Source: Rutidosis leptorrhynchoides | Lineage: Eukaryota; Streptophyta; Magnoliopsida; Asterales; Asteraceae | DNA length: 64,000 nucleotides | Assembly: GCF_046630445.1 (NCBI RefSeq) | Contig: NC_092338.1 | Location: 8,264,501-8,328,500, forward strand | Direction of reading: 5' to 3' | Shown here: positions 44,613 to 56,369 of the stretch, piece after piece | How the letters are laid out: every line of letters begins with the position of its first letter | Position numbering within the stretch: position 1 is the first letter of the stretch | Made by a program: the position numbers and the translations under genes | Notes under the pieces: model-generated | The model's database searches: none | Seen by the model: the letters and a program-made list of their open reading frames with translations, nothing else | What the model was told of the DNA's origin: nothing

Positions 44613-47600
44613 ATGGCTTTAAACAGGCCTGGATCATGTAATCCGGCTGTTGTAAAGATCGGAATTACATTTTTAGGATTGTGTATGGTGGGTTATTTAT
44701 TAGGTCCGCCGTTATATTGGCACGTTCTTGAAGGATTAGCCGCCGTCCGCCGCTCATCCTCCGCCGTATCTTGCCCTACTTGCAACTGTGACTGTGATTC
44801 TCAACCACTTCTTACAATTCCTCAAGGTGGGTTCATTTTAAATCTTGTAAAGTTTTAATCTTGTTACTTTTTAGCATCTGTGTATCACTTATTATTGCAC
44901 CAATTTGCTCTGATCTGTTGAAATTATAAATCTTGGTTTGGTTATTGGACTGAATATGAACTATATAGATCTTGAAACCTTTATAAACATAACTATTAGA
45001 TCTTTGCTGTTACATGTTTCTATGGATCAAGTAAACTACTTTTTCATCTATATAAGCTCAAATTTAATGTGAGTTTGAATTCAAATAGCACTAGTATGGC
45101 AAAGGTACTCATTTTTTTCTGAAAAGGGTAATCAAATTTGTGACAAAATTGCATATAAATAGCACTAGCTTAGCAGCTGGACTAACTGGATCTTTGTTTC
45201 TGTGTACATAAAAATGTAATTTACTTCATTTGATTTACTCTGCAAGTAAATTGTTAGAGGAAAAGCTGTTCATTTTTGTTCTGTAAGGCACAAAAATCAT
45301 TCCTTGATATGGAACTATAAAAGACATTTATTACAGTTTCAGATAACTTCAAATTTGGGTTATTTATTTTTCATGCCAACTGTGGGAACCATAAAATTTG
45401 ATGCTGTGGTAGTGCATTGTTTTTTCAGCATTATTATTATTTAGAGACACAATGTTGATTACTTTTTGTGTGTAATGCAGGGCTTAGCAATGGTTCCTTC
45501 ACAGGTTAGTAATACTGTCATGAAGAAAATATTCTAAATTTTCATATATTATGTGAAATATAGCTTCTTCATCTATTTTAGTTTACCACGTAGCCGGCAC
45601 TTTTTGTCCAGTTATTTTATGGTTTCCAATACAATATGCAGTATCCACATGACACGTGCAATCTTTAGATCAATATGTGTATAGTCGTTAATTCATTATG
45701 GTGGTTTTCCCCTATACTAGACACACAAATAGCTACATCGAAGATTTGAGAAATTCATATTGGCCAAGACAATATTGATTTATTTTTTGATAATAAAGCT
45801 TATCCCCCTCCTTGCAATATTTAGTGTGTGTGTGTGTGTATGTCTCTGATTGTTGACCCCAAGTTGTGATGGGATGTACCGGCGATGGTACAGTTTAACA
45901 CTAACGAAAACATAGAATATGAAAATTACATGGACTAAAAATTAAGACGGAATATGTAAACCATTCATGCCTAGTACGTAGTAGATAAAAGTTCAAGATA
46001 AGGTGACATTTTAGATAGCCAAGAATAGGCTTGAGCGTTACAATCTGTTTATTTTTGACTAATTGCATGTAAAATGAACATAATCACGATCAATTTCTAT
46101 ATCACTGCGCTTTTTTTAGCCCAGGTAAACCATGGGTTGAGGTTTTTTGCTTCTGCGAAAGCCTTCTTTCGATGAGAAATGCGAGTCTGTTTTGTCCACT
46201 TTCTCCATCCCCCTCTAGAAAAATGAAAAAAAAAAGGTAATGGAACTCCTTCTTAGAACAATGGATCAATTCGTTCAACAAGATCCGTTCGGATCAGACC
46301 AGGATGAATGGGATTGGTTTGACCTCTCGCTCGGAATTAACCCGCCGCCGACAGATGTCCCATGCCACGTTTCGTGAACAGCTAGGAATTGCCTTTTTCT
46401 CTCTTTTTCGCCTTTGGCCTGGTCAAAGCAAATCGCCAAAAGGCCTCATCTCTAAAAGTCCGGCTCGCGAGGCGTCCCTCTCGCTAAAGAAGTCGAGGAG
46501 GCATTCTTCCGGGAAAAGACAGACGGCAGAAAGCAATCCTTCCAACCGCGGAGTTGAACACAACACTGACTTCGGCCAGTTTCTTTCATCAATCTCCTGG
46601 CCCTTGCTTAACTCCTTGTTCCGTAAAATAAGAGTAGTACCAAAGGCAGCACCTTCTGATTTCATAATCAAAAATGGAAAATTGGCTATGGAGATTCCGT
46701 GCGGTCAGAAATTAATACAGACACAAAGGGCTTCGACAGAAAAGTCGTTTCGGATTGATGATGTGCACCCAAATGAAACTACTTCCACTTGAGAAAGCAA
46801 GAAGACGACTTGCAGGGGAAGACTCTGTGTACTAACTTTCTCTTCTTTCTTCTTCTTTGAAATCCCTTGCCACTTCCCTTCTTAGGCGAGTCGGAACATG
46901 TATGAATATAACCACGCGGAGCGCCGTACCGGCCTATCGAAGCGAAGAAAGAGATCATTGAGCCTATTGGCCAAAGGTGTGCGTTCATGAGCCCATACTA
47001 AAGTTTCAATCGATTCCTGCCAATATCCACGCTAGGAAATTAAGAATAAGTAATATCACAAATTGAATCCCTGAAACTTCTTTTTTTGGTTCAGAAAAGA
47101 AACGAGAGACAAGAAAACATCTTTGATTACGATTAAAAGGAACAATCTCAAATAGACTTTCAGATCCACTAACTTTTGATTTCTTTCTCATTTTTCGGAT
47201 CTGATTGGAACAATTGAGAAGCTGAGTTGGTTTCGAGAGCATTCCGCCACTTTTTGGCGACTTTCACTTTCAACCCGATTCACCGCTTCGGATGGCATTC
47301 CCTTAACTATAGGTTTGAGCTCCAACCTGGAACTTCCTCATCCCCCTTCTTTGCTTTAAACTCAGTAGTAGTACTTTATTCCCCCTTTTAGTAGCAGTAC
47401 TGAACAAGCGAGTCATCGGTCCGGGGAAAGAAAAGGACTGCCTTTGAAAAATGAAAAAAGGACAATAGCTGACTAAACCTCTCAGGCCCCTTTTTTATTC
47501 TTTCTATTAGTAAAGCGCTAGCGCCCCTATAGAGTCAGGATATTCTGCTATCAATGAAACCGAAAGAAAGAAAAAACTCAGTGCCTTTCGTTGGACTTCT

Positions 47601-48909
47601 CTTTGTTGGCTGCATCAGTTGTACTTGACTTTTTCGAACGAAGTTTGAAGTTTTACTTTTAATAACCTTGTTTGGAACAAGACGTGCAATATCGTTCAAG
47701 ATAAGGTGACATTTTAGATAGCCAAGAATAGGCTTGAGCGTTACAATCTGTTTATTTTTGACTAATTGCATGTAAAATGAACATAATCACGATCAATTTC
47801 TATATCACTGCTTACGCTTTTAAGATCATCGTTTTAGGACCCTAGCGTAAGTTTACGATCAAACATGGGTCTGGTTACCGCTATAACCCTTTACCAAGTA
47901 ACAGGGTCCCTTATTTTATTATATACTTATGAAACTTAGCCCCTTAGTTGCCAAGTTTTTGCCCGATCCGAGTTACCGTTTTGGCCGAGTTGCCGAGAAC
48001 TCCCCGAGTTGACCGATATGACCTAGAATTCCCCGAGTTGGCCAAGAAACTCGGTCGTTGACCGGGTAACTTGGTCGTTGACCGAGTTGGGCACCTAGAA
48101 GTCGGCTGGTGATCTAAACCGAGAACTCCCCGAGAACTCGCCGAGTTTTACAACATTCTCGGTATCAGTGTAACACCAACAAAAACACAAAATATGAAAA
48201 TTACATGAACTAGAAATTAAGACAGAAAATGCAAACCATTCATGCCTGGTAGAAAGAATTTCTAGATGAGGTGACATTTTAGATAGTCAAGAATAGGCTT
48301 GAGCGCGTTACAATTTGTTTATTTTTGACTAATTGCATGTAAAATGAACATAATCACAGTTAATTTGTATATCACTGCATACGCAGATACGCTTTTAAGA
48401 TCATCGTTTTTTAGGACCCTATCAAAAGTTTACGATCAAATATTGGTCTGGTTACCGCTATAACCCTTTACCAAGTAACAGGGCCCCTTATTTTAGTATA
48501 TACTTGTAAAACTTAGCCCCTTAGTTGATTTACAACCATTTAATTTAATATCTAATACTAGGATATTTGAATATTTCAAGCAGATTGTGCAAAGCATGAT
48601 CCCGAAGTAAGTGGAGACACAGAAAAGAATTTTGCAGAGCTTCTATCCGAGGAATTGAAGATACGAGAGGCTGAAGCTTTAGAAAGTCAACAACGTGCTG
48701 ACATGGCGCTACTCGAGGCCAAGAAGTTGACATCCCAGTATCAAAAAGAAGCTGATAAGTGCAATTCAGGAATGGAAACTTGTGAAGAAGCTCGTGAAAA
48801 AGCCGAAGCAGCTTTACTTGCACAAAAACAACAAAGTGAGATGTGGGAATCAAGAGCCCGACAAAAAGGTTGGAAGGAAGGCAGCACCAAGTCTGTAAAC
48901 ACTGCATAG
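44613..48909 (+). CDS. DUF1068 plant membrane protein
   Basis: Plant-specific protein of unknown function (DUF1068; Arabidopsis relatives include At2g32580 and At1g05070). Exons 44613-44826, 45481-45504 and 48584-48909 join in frame to 187 residues. Exon 2 is only 24 nt and encodes GLSNGSFT. An N-terminal hydrophobic segment at about residues 14-36 ([20 protein letters not shown]) is a likely membrane anchor. A cysteine cluster [12 protein letters not shown] follows, then a charged coiled coil (about 90-165, ending [12 protein letters not shown]) and a family-typical [10 protein letters not shown] tail. Length is normal and all borders are GT-AG. Intron 2 (3.1 kb) is swollen by a tandem duplication, a mitochondrial-like insertion and a MITE-like block, which probably does not affect the protein if splicing holds. 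Confidence 0.9.
45991..47811 (+). repeat. Perfect 118-bp direct repeats flanking the organelle-like insert
   Basis: 45991-46108 and 47694-47811 read identically. The diverged third copy at about 48264-48381 shows that the 118 bp is old local sequence, so the exact pair arose as a duplication at the time of insertion. Confidence 0.9.
46109..47693. other. Mitochondrial-like DNA insertion (NUMT), 1585 bp
   Basis: Clearly richer in GC than the surrounding intron, with words common in plant mitochondrial non-coding DNA (taaagcgctagcgcccc, gaaagaaagaaaaaactcag, cgaagcgaagaaagagatc). It is bounded exactly by the 118-bp duplication. The open frame at 46304-46792 (162 codons) and the short one starting [14 protein letters not shown] near 46240 look like mitochondrial orf-type sequence, and I cannot name a gene. 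Origin is inferred from style and composition, not from a database match. A plastid or unknown source is possible. Confidence 0.6.
47951..48160. mobile_element. MITE-like block with CCGAGTTG/CTCCCCGAG repeats
   Basis: About 210 bp at the junction of the tandem copies. It is rich in CCGAGTT and GAACTCCCCGAG and ends TTTTACAACATT, close to the hAT-type end CAATGTTGTAAA at 25551. A target duplication was not found. Confidence 0.4.
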
Positions 48910-49658
48910 TGATTCTGGTTTTTGTTCTTGAGATAAGGTTCTCTTATATAACCATTTGTTAGCTAATCCCTCGAAATCAGTTGTTGTTTGGAGTAAACTT
49001 CTATGTACTACTAGTTCAAACATTTATATTAGAATGTTTAGTGCTTTGTTGGTTAATTTATTTGAAATGTTGCTTGCAGAACACTTGTTTAGTTAATTTT
49101 ATTTGGTGTTATGTTCATCACTTGCCTTAAGATTAGCCTCATCAGTGTGCGCTGTCTTACACATTTCTATATGCAGAGGTGGCAAAATGGTCAGAGTGCA
49201 CAACTTTAATAAATGTGATGAAACTAAAAGCTTACTGTAACAATTCGTTCGCTTGAATCATGATTCGGATATGAGAACACAATCTTATGTGGTGCATATA
49301 TGAAGATCAGAAGCCAATACTATTCTCTAATGTTTTCGGTTTGTCAAGATTTAGAAATACTTTTGATTTTCATAAGCGACAAGATTATAACGAAAGCCGT
49401 GGAATGAATCAATGTATTACTTGGCAGTTATTAGCACGAGCACAAGGGACCTAAGGTTTAATACACTTTGCAAAAGAGGGTTAAATAAAAATATATATAT
49501 TTTTTACAAGGAGCTCATGAGGAACCCCTTTTTAAAGTACATTACAGAATGTACACAATCATAAATACAGCAAATCCAGTAGCTAAAAGCAGCTGAATTC
49601 TTTACATTATACAGCTTAACCAATGCGATCATAGTCTGTAGAACAGAAAGTTGTGCCC
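48910..49658. other. Spacer between convergent DUF1068 and DUF212 genes
   Basis: Holds the two 3' untranslated regions. No further gene seen. Confidence 0.5.
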
Positions 49659-50707
49659 TTAGTTAGATGCTTTCATCACGAGTGCCACCATGAAACCTAA
49701 CACGGCCCCTGCAACCACCTGTTCCAAGTCAAGCTAATTCATTATTGTTGCATTAAGAAGTTTGTCATTACAGAAACTCAGATTTGAAATCAACCATTTT
49801 ATGTGTAAATGGGCCAAAATCGCCACATCTTGGTTTCAAAAGGGATCAGGGTCCTTAAAGTTTCCATTTTTGTTGTAGTAAACTACTATTTCGCTCCCTC
49901 TCTCTTTTTTGACATTTTGTTGCTTTTAGCACAAAGGATTCTTACGATATAAAACTAGCAATTTCTCTTCCATTTCATAATAAAGATCACTTTGAAAAAC
50001 TTTATGTTCCAAAATTAGTCCCCCAATGTGTCTGAGGTTATGTACGATACAAGTAGTTGAGTACCACGTTTTCTGCAAATCTAAAGTGGACTCTGATTAT
50101 ATAATAGTATCCGTAATCAAGACGACCATCCAACGTGGCAATGTGTATATGCAATCAACTCTAACTTCAACAAGAAACAGAATGATGATTAATGTTATTT
50201 AAATGAAAGTGAAACCTGGAATGGAGTATGCCCAAGAGAATCACGTAGAGGTATGGATGTGGATAAAGGGTGTTCAGGTGGAAGTTCACATACAATCTGG
50301 TTCAATAACTGCAAAAGTGTATCAAAAATAATCATGAGGACAAATATATATACCCACTCGGGAACAGTAAAAATAAACCAGCAAACAGCTGATATGTATG
50401 AAATATACTGTAATACGCTTCTAAGCCGTTCAATTATGTAAACCCAGCATCATTGTTCAGTTAAGAGCCACTATGATTGACAACAACAACAACAACAACA
50501 ACAACAGTACCCAATACCACTTGAGTGGTGTATGGGGGAGGTGAGATGTAGACAATCCTTCCCTTATCCGAGAATAAAAACAAGTCATTTCTCCACCCAG
50601 AAAAGTAGAGAAAGTCATCCCTCTCTTTATTCGGCGGATAAAGAGATTGCTTCCGAGTGGACCTCCGGCCTTTTTTTATTTATTTATAAAAATAGTAAAA
50701 TAAAATA

Positions 50708-50749
<42 letters not shown>

Positions 50750-51678
50750 AACACAAATGAACACAAAAGGCCAATCATAAGCTACTGATATTATGCAGGT
50801 CATACAATCATGAATCATCCATGATTAATATTAACTATATGGTTGTTGGATTCAATCAAGCATAACAGCTGTCTAAAAATTTTCATTTGACTAGTGGAAT
50901 TTCTTACTTCAGCTTGGCGACCAGCATGGAGTCTGACTCCAGATGCATCATACATAACCTGCATAATGTCACCGTATAAATTTTGAGACCATATAACAAA
51001 AAAATACATACACCATTTCACAACCAAATACGTAGTATATAATATAATTGCAACTTAATAGATCATAAAAAACAGTATATGTTATTATGTAGTACAGAAC
51101 ACATACAATAAAAGCTAAGACAACAGCAATCGCGAATGTTGATGATCCAACTCCTTCATGTAGACCTATAGATACCGCAAGTGCCACAACAGTTGAAGAA
51201 TGAGAAGATGGCATTCCACCTGAGCCAACAATCTTCTTAGGATCCCATTTCTTTTCCTTATACCTGAACTCCTAACAATCACATATACAGAGGTCAGTAA
51301 CTGCAACTATATTACTCACATTTCTTTCATCCTTTCACAATCAAAATAAATTAATAAATATTTAATCATTGGTAATTAAAATAATTCCTGTACTAAATTG
51401 AACCGATACAAATGGACCTATTATCAAATTCAACCTCAGCAATTTGTCAATTAATATATATGCATATATATACAATTTAAGTTACAGGTATGCAGGATGT
51501 AATATGAATGTACGGACCAGGTGGTAATGACTTTGAGGAATTGAGCAATAGCAAAAGCAAGGAATGCTGTTATCAGTGGAACACTGTACGACGGAATCGG
51601 AGCTGATGACGTTGGCGTTACCGCCACCGACTTGCTAGCGCGGTACGCCGCATCGGCCATGGTGATCACCTCTTCCAT
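49659..51678 (-). CDS. DUF212 membrane protein (acid phosphatase/vanadium haloperoxidase-related)
   Basis: Minus-strand gene with exons 51518-51678, 51107-51263, 50908-50958, 50216-50308 and 49659-49718 (all GT-AG), joining to 173 residues. It belongs to the DUF212/PAP2-like group found in plants and bacteria (Arabidopsis At1g24350/At3g21610 type); enzyme activity has not been shown to my knowledge. Visible marks: hydrophobic SVPLITAFLAFAIAQFLKV, the signature W-YKEKKWDPKKIVGSGGMPSSHSSTV, helix STFAIAVVLAFI, MYDASGVRLHAGRQAELLN, and a C-terminal helix VVAGAVLGFMVALVM. Start chosen at 51678 (MEEVITMADAAYRA). Probably a chloroplast or endomembrane protein; localisation is not settled by sequence. 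Intron 3 holds a reversed SINE-like repeat. Confidence 0.9.
50480..50670 (-). mobile_element. SINE-like repeat with (TTG)n tail in intron 3 of DUF212
   Basis: Reverse copy of the family seen at 15796-15991: a (CAA)n start, then GTATGGGGGAGGTGAGATG, then GGACCTCCGGCC at the end. An A-rich stretch with a run of over 30 A follows to 50747. Confidence 0.6.
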
Positions 51679-52222
51679 TGACCTAACTAAAATCAAATTT
51701 ACCCTAGAAATTGCTTGAATTCTTCAACCAGAGTGCCCTCGATCTAATATGATATTAAATTAAAAAAAATTGTGGTCGATTTGAATTGCTATAGTTTGAA
51801 TTCTGACGGACGGCAACGTTGACTGTGGGAGCCACCACGCAAACGACGTCTAAATTTCAACGAAACGGCAGTCTACGGTTATGTGATTCCGTAGCGGTTG
51901 GGTTTTAGTCACTTATAGATCTAGTATATACTGCTACTAGTTTTGATGCGTTGTGTATAAGTAATGAGTGTTGTTATTTATGGACAAAATAAGACAGCAG
52001 TGTTGATGATTTCAATTGGTGGAATCTTAATTATCTGTACATAGACGGAAGCTTCTGTAATGGATTTTTTTCCGAGATACTAGTTCTGTTTGCTTATGTC
52101 AATTGGTTATATGATTTTTTTTTTTTTTTTTACTATTACTATAATCCTTACGTCCACGTTAACATGTAAAAAAGAATCGTATATTTCAAGAACCGATATT
52201 AAAAATTCAATATTAACCGCTT
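51679..52222. other. Upstream region of the DUF212 gene
   Basis: Likely promoter and leader; no individual motif supported. A T-run lies at about 52117-52131. Confidence 0.45.
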
Positions 52223-52739
52223 GCAATAGGGATGTCATCAGGTCGGGTTTCGGCCGAGTTTAGCTAATTTTATACCCGAACTCGATTAGAAAAACTCGTC
52301 TCAAACCCGGAACCGGACCCGTCGGGTCCCAATTTAGTTACTAACTAGCGGGTAATCAAGTTTCCCTACGGGTATTTGGGTCCCCAATTACTTAAGAACT
52401 ATTGGATAAATGAATTATCCCACGGTTATTCGAGTCTTATTTCGGGTATACAGACCAGGTAATCGGGTATACGGACCGGATAATCGGGTAAACTGGCCGA
52501 GTAACTGAGTATACGGGCCGGGTATATGGACTCGGGTCTTTTTCGGGTATACGGGACAGGTAATCGGGTTTGTGTCTAAAACTATCCCGGACTTGAAGAG
52601 TTGAATCCGCAAAAAAAATAAAAACTATCCCATACCCGACCCTAGACTCATTTACTCGGCCCGGACCCGGCCCAAAAATATTGAGTTTCGGGTTTCCCCA
52701 ACTGGCATGGTTTTTTTTTTTTTTTGTCATCCCTATTGC
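52223..52739. mobile_element. TIR element with CGGGTATACGG minisatellite core
   Basis: The ends are inverted: GCAATAGGGATG at 52223 and its complement CATCCCTATTGC ending at 52739. The interior is many degenerate GGGTAATCGGGTATACGG-type units and GGGTCGGGTTTCGG phrases, a common plant MITE style (likely hAT). No clear target duplication. Non-coding. Confidence 0.65.
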
Positions 52740-52924
52740 AGCAGATATTAAAGCACATTTTTTTTTTAAGACTAACATATCAATGCACCTTTGCAGCAAT
52801 TAAAAGAGCTGAAATGTGTTTACCGTCAGAAAGAGTGTGGTGGTAAACATATATTGTTTTTTTGCTTGTATTGATATTAAGCATACCAACCAAATTATGT
52901 GTTTTAAGTATAATGTATTTAATG

Positions 52925-53027
52925 CAAGGTTGAAAAAGACGTGAGACGGGACCGAAACGTTAGCGACCTCAAAACGTCGCAACGAAAAAAACGGGGTCGA
53001 AACGGATGTTGACTAACGTTTAATGTT

Positions 53028-53091
<64 letters not shown>

Positions 53092-53250
53092 GTTTTTTTT
53101 CCGTCTTTTGACCGGTTTTTAAGCGTTGTTGACCATTTTTTAAGCGTTGACCGTCTTTTTTGACGTCTCAAGGTCCGTTGCAACGATACTAAGGCAAATC
53201 CGTTGCTGCGTCCGTTGCGGCGCCCGTTTCGGCCGTTTTTTACAACACTG
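52925..53250. mobile_element. hAT-type MITE (326 bp)
   Basis: The ends CAAGGTTGAAAAA and (complement) CAGTGTTGTAAAAAA are flanked by the perfect 8-bp duplication ATTTAATG (52917-52924 and 53251-53258), diagnostic of hAT insertion. The interior has ACGTCGCAACG-like words and a (TA)n run at 53031-53087. Confidence 0.88.
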
Positions 53251-53471
53251 ATTTAATGTATAAAGCATTAAACTATAAAGTATAATTGAGTGTTGATAAC
53301 ACAATTCATCTGCAAGACTAAATACATGAAATAAAATGATCCATCTGGGTCATGTGCAATCAATCCATTGATTAATAATAAACCACAATCAGTACCATCA
53401 ATTTACACAAATGACAGCCCTTGGTACATAAGAAAAAATTATACATATAATCATCACCCACAATGGTAGTA

Positions 53472-55780
53472 TCAATTTTTCTGATGAACAGCTACTTGAT
53501 GAATTTCCATTTCTTTCAACATTACTGACCGACCACACGAGTCACATGGTGCAGTTCTGGACCCACAAAGACTCTCATGCTCAGACAATCCTCTTAACCT
53601 ATCTCGTGTATCAGCAGCCAACGAACCAGCTTGGACCATATCCCCACAAAATCGACATGTCACAAGACGCAATGCACATTCTGAAGACTGGTGTTGCACC
53701 TGCAATTAAGGAGATGAATAGAGTCAACCACCCTGAGAAAACTTGCTCAAACAAATCAACAAGACTACAGATGACAAGATAAACAGGTTGGGTCATGATT
53801 CAAACATGATGGGCAGAAACAGTATTTAATCGCGGATCAAAATATCACTGGTCAACCCATAAACAATCATCGCCCATTATTATCTATGAAAAATTAACAT
53901 ATAAACAATATTTAATACGGAGTACAAGACACTACGTTTATAGAAGAAAATTGCTTACCATCTGTGTCTTCTCAAGGACGACCCCACAAGGACAGCTCAT
54001 CGGCTCATGAAACACTTTCATATGTTTGTCTATCTCCCCACTATGAAAAGCCAGTCCGCATTTTATGCAGTGCACATGGTTCTTAACCTCTTCGGTCCTA
54101 AGGACAATACCGCAACCTGCATGTTGACAGATAACATTGTGTCTTCTACAATAAGCCTCATGAAGTGCAATGGTTCTCAATGGTATGTAATGTTTGCAGT
54201 TGCTGCACTCTACAGTATCTGCGGTCAACGAAGAAGATGACACAGGTTGTTGACCAACTTTTGAGATAGAATTTTCATTAATGGTTACAGATATATGGTA
54301 TTTTGTGGCTCCCTTGAAGCCATATACACCGATACCGTAGGTACCAGTACCGAAACTGTGGTCTTTCGAGCCAAGAACCAAACACTTTGAACCCATGTCA
54401 TGACTAGACCAACCATGTTGGTGTGTGTTTGGGAACAAAAGCGGGTGTCTTGAAAGATAAAGATCGGTATCTCCATCTTTAGCCTCTGAATCCAGCTTTA
54501 CTTCAATTTCAACATCTCCTGATGTAATTCTACCCCATGTATCATCATCTATTGAAAATTTGTAATAAACGTATTCGCCTTCGTTAATAACACCAGATTC
54601 TGACTTCCCAAAAGTTAGTGGCTTCAGTACATGCTGGTTACTCTTCTCGGGAAGTGAATCGGGACCCATGATGTCAACTTCAATGTCCGTTTCAAGGACA
54701 GATACACTTGACGACGGTTTCAACTCAAGGACACGAAGATGATAAGTCAACACACCGTGTTTGACAGTCAAAACATCGTCTTGAGAAAGAGTTGCATGCT
54801 GACGAAGGGTTGTTTCAAGAACAGCTTTATGGTTGGGTATATCTGAAAACCCGAGTTCTTCTGATTGAAGCTTTGCGTACGTTCCTTTTGCTAGCCACAC
54901 GTATTTAACTTCAATCAAAGGCGTCATTGGATCTTGTTTAGAATATAAATTATTCCAAATGTGAGGAGGTATCCCAACAGAACCTTCTTCTGCTGTGAAC
55001 TCCAAGACCCCTGCGTGGGTTGACCCGTGGTCAACATTTTCAGCAGGCTTCGATTGTGACGAATCGTTCTGTTGAACTACTGACAACTGGAAATGTAAAG
55101 GACCTTTGTCGAAAGCACCTTCACTAGATAAATCGTTAAAACAAGAAGGTGGTAGTTTGATCTTATCTCCAGAACCCTCAAATGGCACAGCCTCTAATAT
55201 ACGGTTAAATGACACTCCTCTCCCAGCAAATATACTTTCTTCCATCTGCTGATCCACCTGAAAGGTCAATACGAAATTTGTAATCGTATAATTAGATCTA
55301 TGATACCATTGAAAGCATACCTAAACACAGGCTCTAATATAGTCTATTTAGATGCCAACTACAAATTAGGTTTTTTCAGGATAAATTGGCATTTTCTGCA
55401 GCCCTAAAAACAAATTTCTAATTGCTTATTTTAGGTTAGATCCAAAATTAACCAGCACACTGTTTTTGATAGATTGTGATACAACACTACTAACATGCCC
55501 TAAAAATGATGAAACAGATTAAATGAAACAACATAAAATAAAAATAACCAACGAATTAAGTAAAATAAATCATAAACAAAACACGATGAATAATAACCTT
55601 AAGTTGGGCTTCCATAGCTTGGATTCTACGAGATCTTTGAGCAGCTTCAATGGCTTCACGTTGACGAATAGCTTCTTGTTTAGCTTTTCTTTCTCTTTCT
55701 GTTCTTAATCTCGCTTGCTCTTTTCTATCTTTCTGTTCTTTTTCCAATTTCTCTCTCGCCCTTCGTAACTCAAAATCCAT
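53472..55780 (-). CDS. UFD1-family protein with C-terminal zinc fingers (PRLI-interacting factor K type)
   Basis: Minus-strand gene with exons 55598-55780, 53959-55257 and 53472-53699 (GT-AG), 569 residues, close to Arabidopsis At4g15420. Residues 1-61 are a highly charged helix/coiled coil (REKLEKEQKDRKEQARLRTE). A UFD1-type region follows (about 70-265; KIKLPPSCFNDLS, GVLEFTAEEGSVGIPPHIW), as in proteins that present ubiquitylated substrates to CDC48/p97. After a beta-rich middle comes a cysteine/histidine-rich C-terminus (about 410-569; CSNCKHYIP, CQHAGCG, CIKCGLAF, CRFCGDM, CDSCGRSV) of TRAF-type fingers. The start is the only ATG ahead of the charged helix. It appears intact. Role in ubiquitin-dependent turnover is inferred from the family; its own substrate is unknown. 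Confidence 0.92.
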
Positions 55781-56340
55781 TCTGATTGATTACTTTTGCA
55801 GATCTTAAAAAAAGAAAAAATCAATTCGATAAGATATCCTATAATCGATCCGTTGGTGACTTGGTGTTGGTGTTGGTGTTGTTGTATCAGGTAGTTTCCT
55901 AAGTTTGCCCTGTTCTCCAAGAAACTTGTTGGTGTTTTGGTGTATTATTATTATTATTTTCTTTCTATCTCTGGCTTTTTTTACCGTAAATTTGTAGTGT
56001 TTGATGGTGGTTTGGATTAATGGATCGAGAACATTCCAAGGGCTTCTTGAGTTTTAGTCTGATAAGAAGGCTGGCTGGCCCGTGTTTCTGGAAGCCCAAT
56101 TCAACGCGTCATAAGTTTTTACTACTCTTCTGGAATATTACAATTTTGTTAGAATCACAGTATTGTATTGACTTCGCACAGAGAAAACTTAACCACTTTC
56201 GCAATAATGTGTCACACACTTACACGTTAGAAGGAAAAACTCCTCACACACACCATTGTACAATGCGTATCCGATGTGCTTTCGGTTAAACCAAGTGACT
56301 TACGGCATGAAACCTTGTCAGCACAACATAACATGGAGAA
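55781..56340. other. Upstream region of the UFD1-type gene
   Basis: Contains the likely 5' leader (GGTGTTGGTGTTGG phrases at 55855-55880). No second gene is supported. Confidence 0.45.
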
Positions 56341-56341
56341 A

Positions 56342-56363
56342 CCCCCCCCCCCCCCCCCCCCCC
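56342..56363. repeat. 22-base C homopolymer
   Basis: An unbroken run of 22 C next to a MITE-like block. It is unusual in an AT-rich genome and could be a length-inflated sequencing artefact. Confidence 0.8.
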
Positions 56364-56369
56364 ACGAAT

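Larger units (their letters stand above)
45886..48526 (+). repeat. Tandem duplication (about 360 bp) in intron 2
   Basis: Copy 1 is 45886-46108 continued at 47812-47950; copy 2 is 48161-48526. They share phrases such as gaataggcttgagcg, gctataaccctttaccaag and cttagccccttagttg, with roughly 10% differences. Copy 1 was later opened by the insertion at 46109-47693. Confidence 0.85.

Noticed and set aside
46304-46792. 162-codon open frame as a nuclear gene
   Set aside because: It lies inside the organelle-like insert within an intron, has no recognisable domain, and reads on as unselected sequence in its flanks.
45991-47811. 118-bp repeats as LTRs of a small retrotransposon
   Set aside because: A diverged third copy outside the unit shows the repeat is native intron sequence. 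There is no primer site, polypurine tract or short target duplication.
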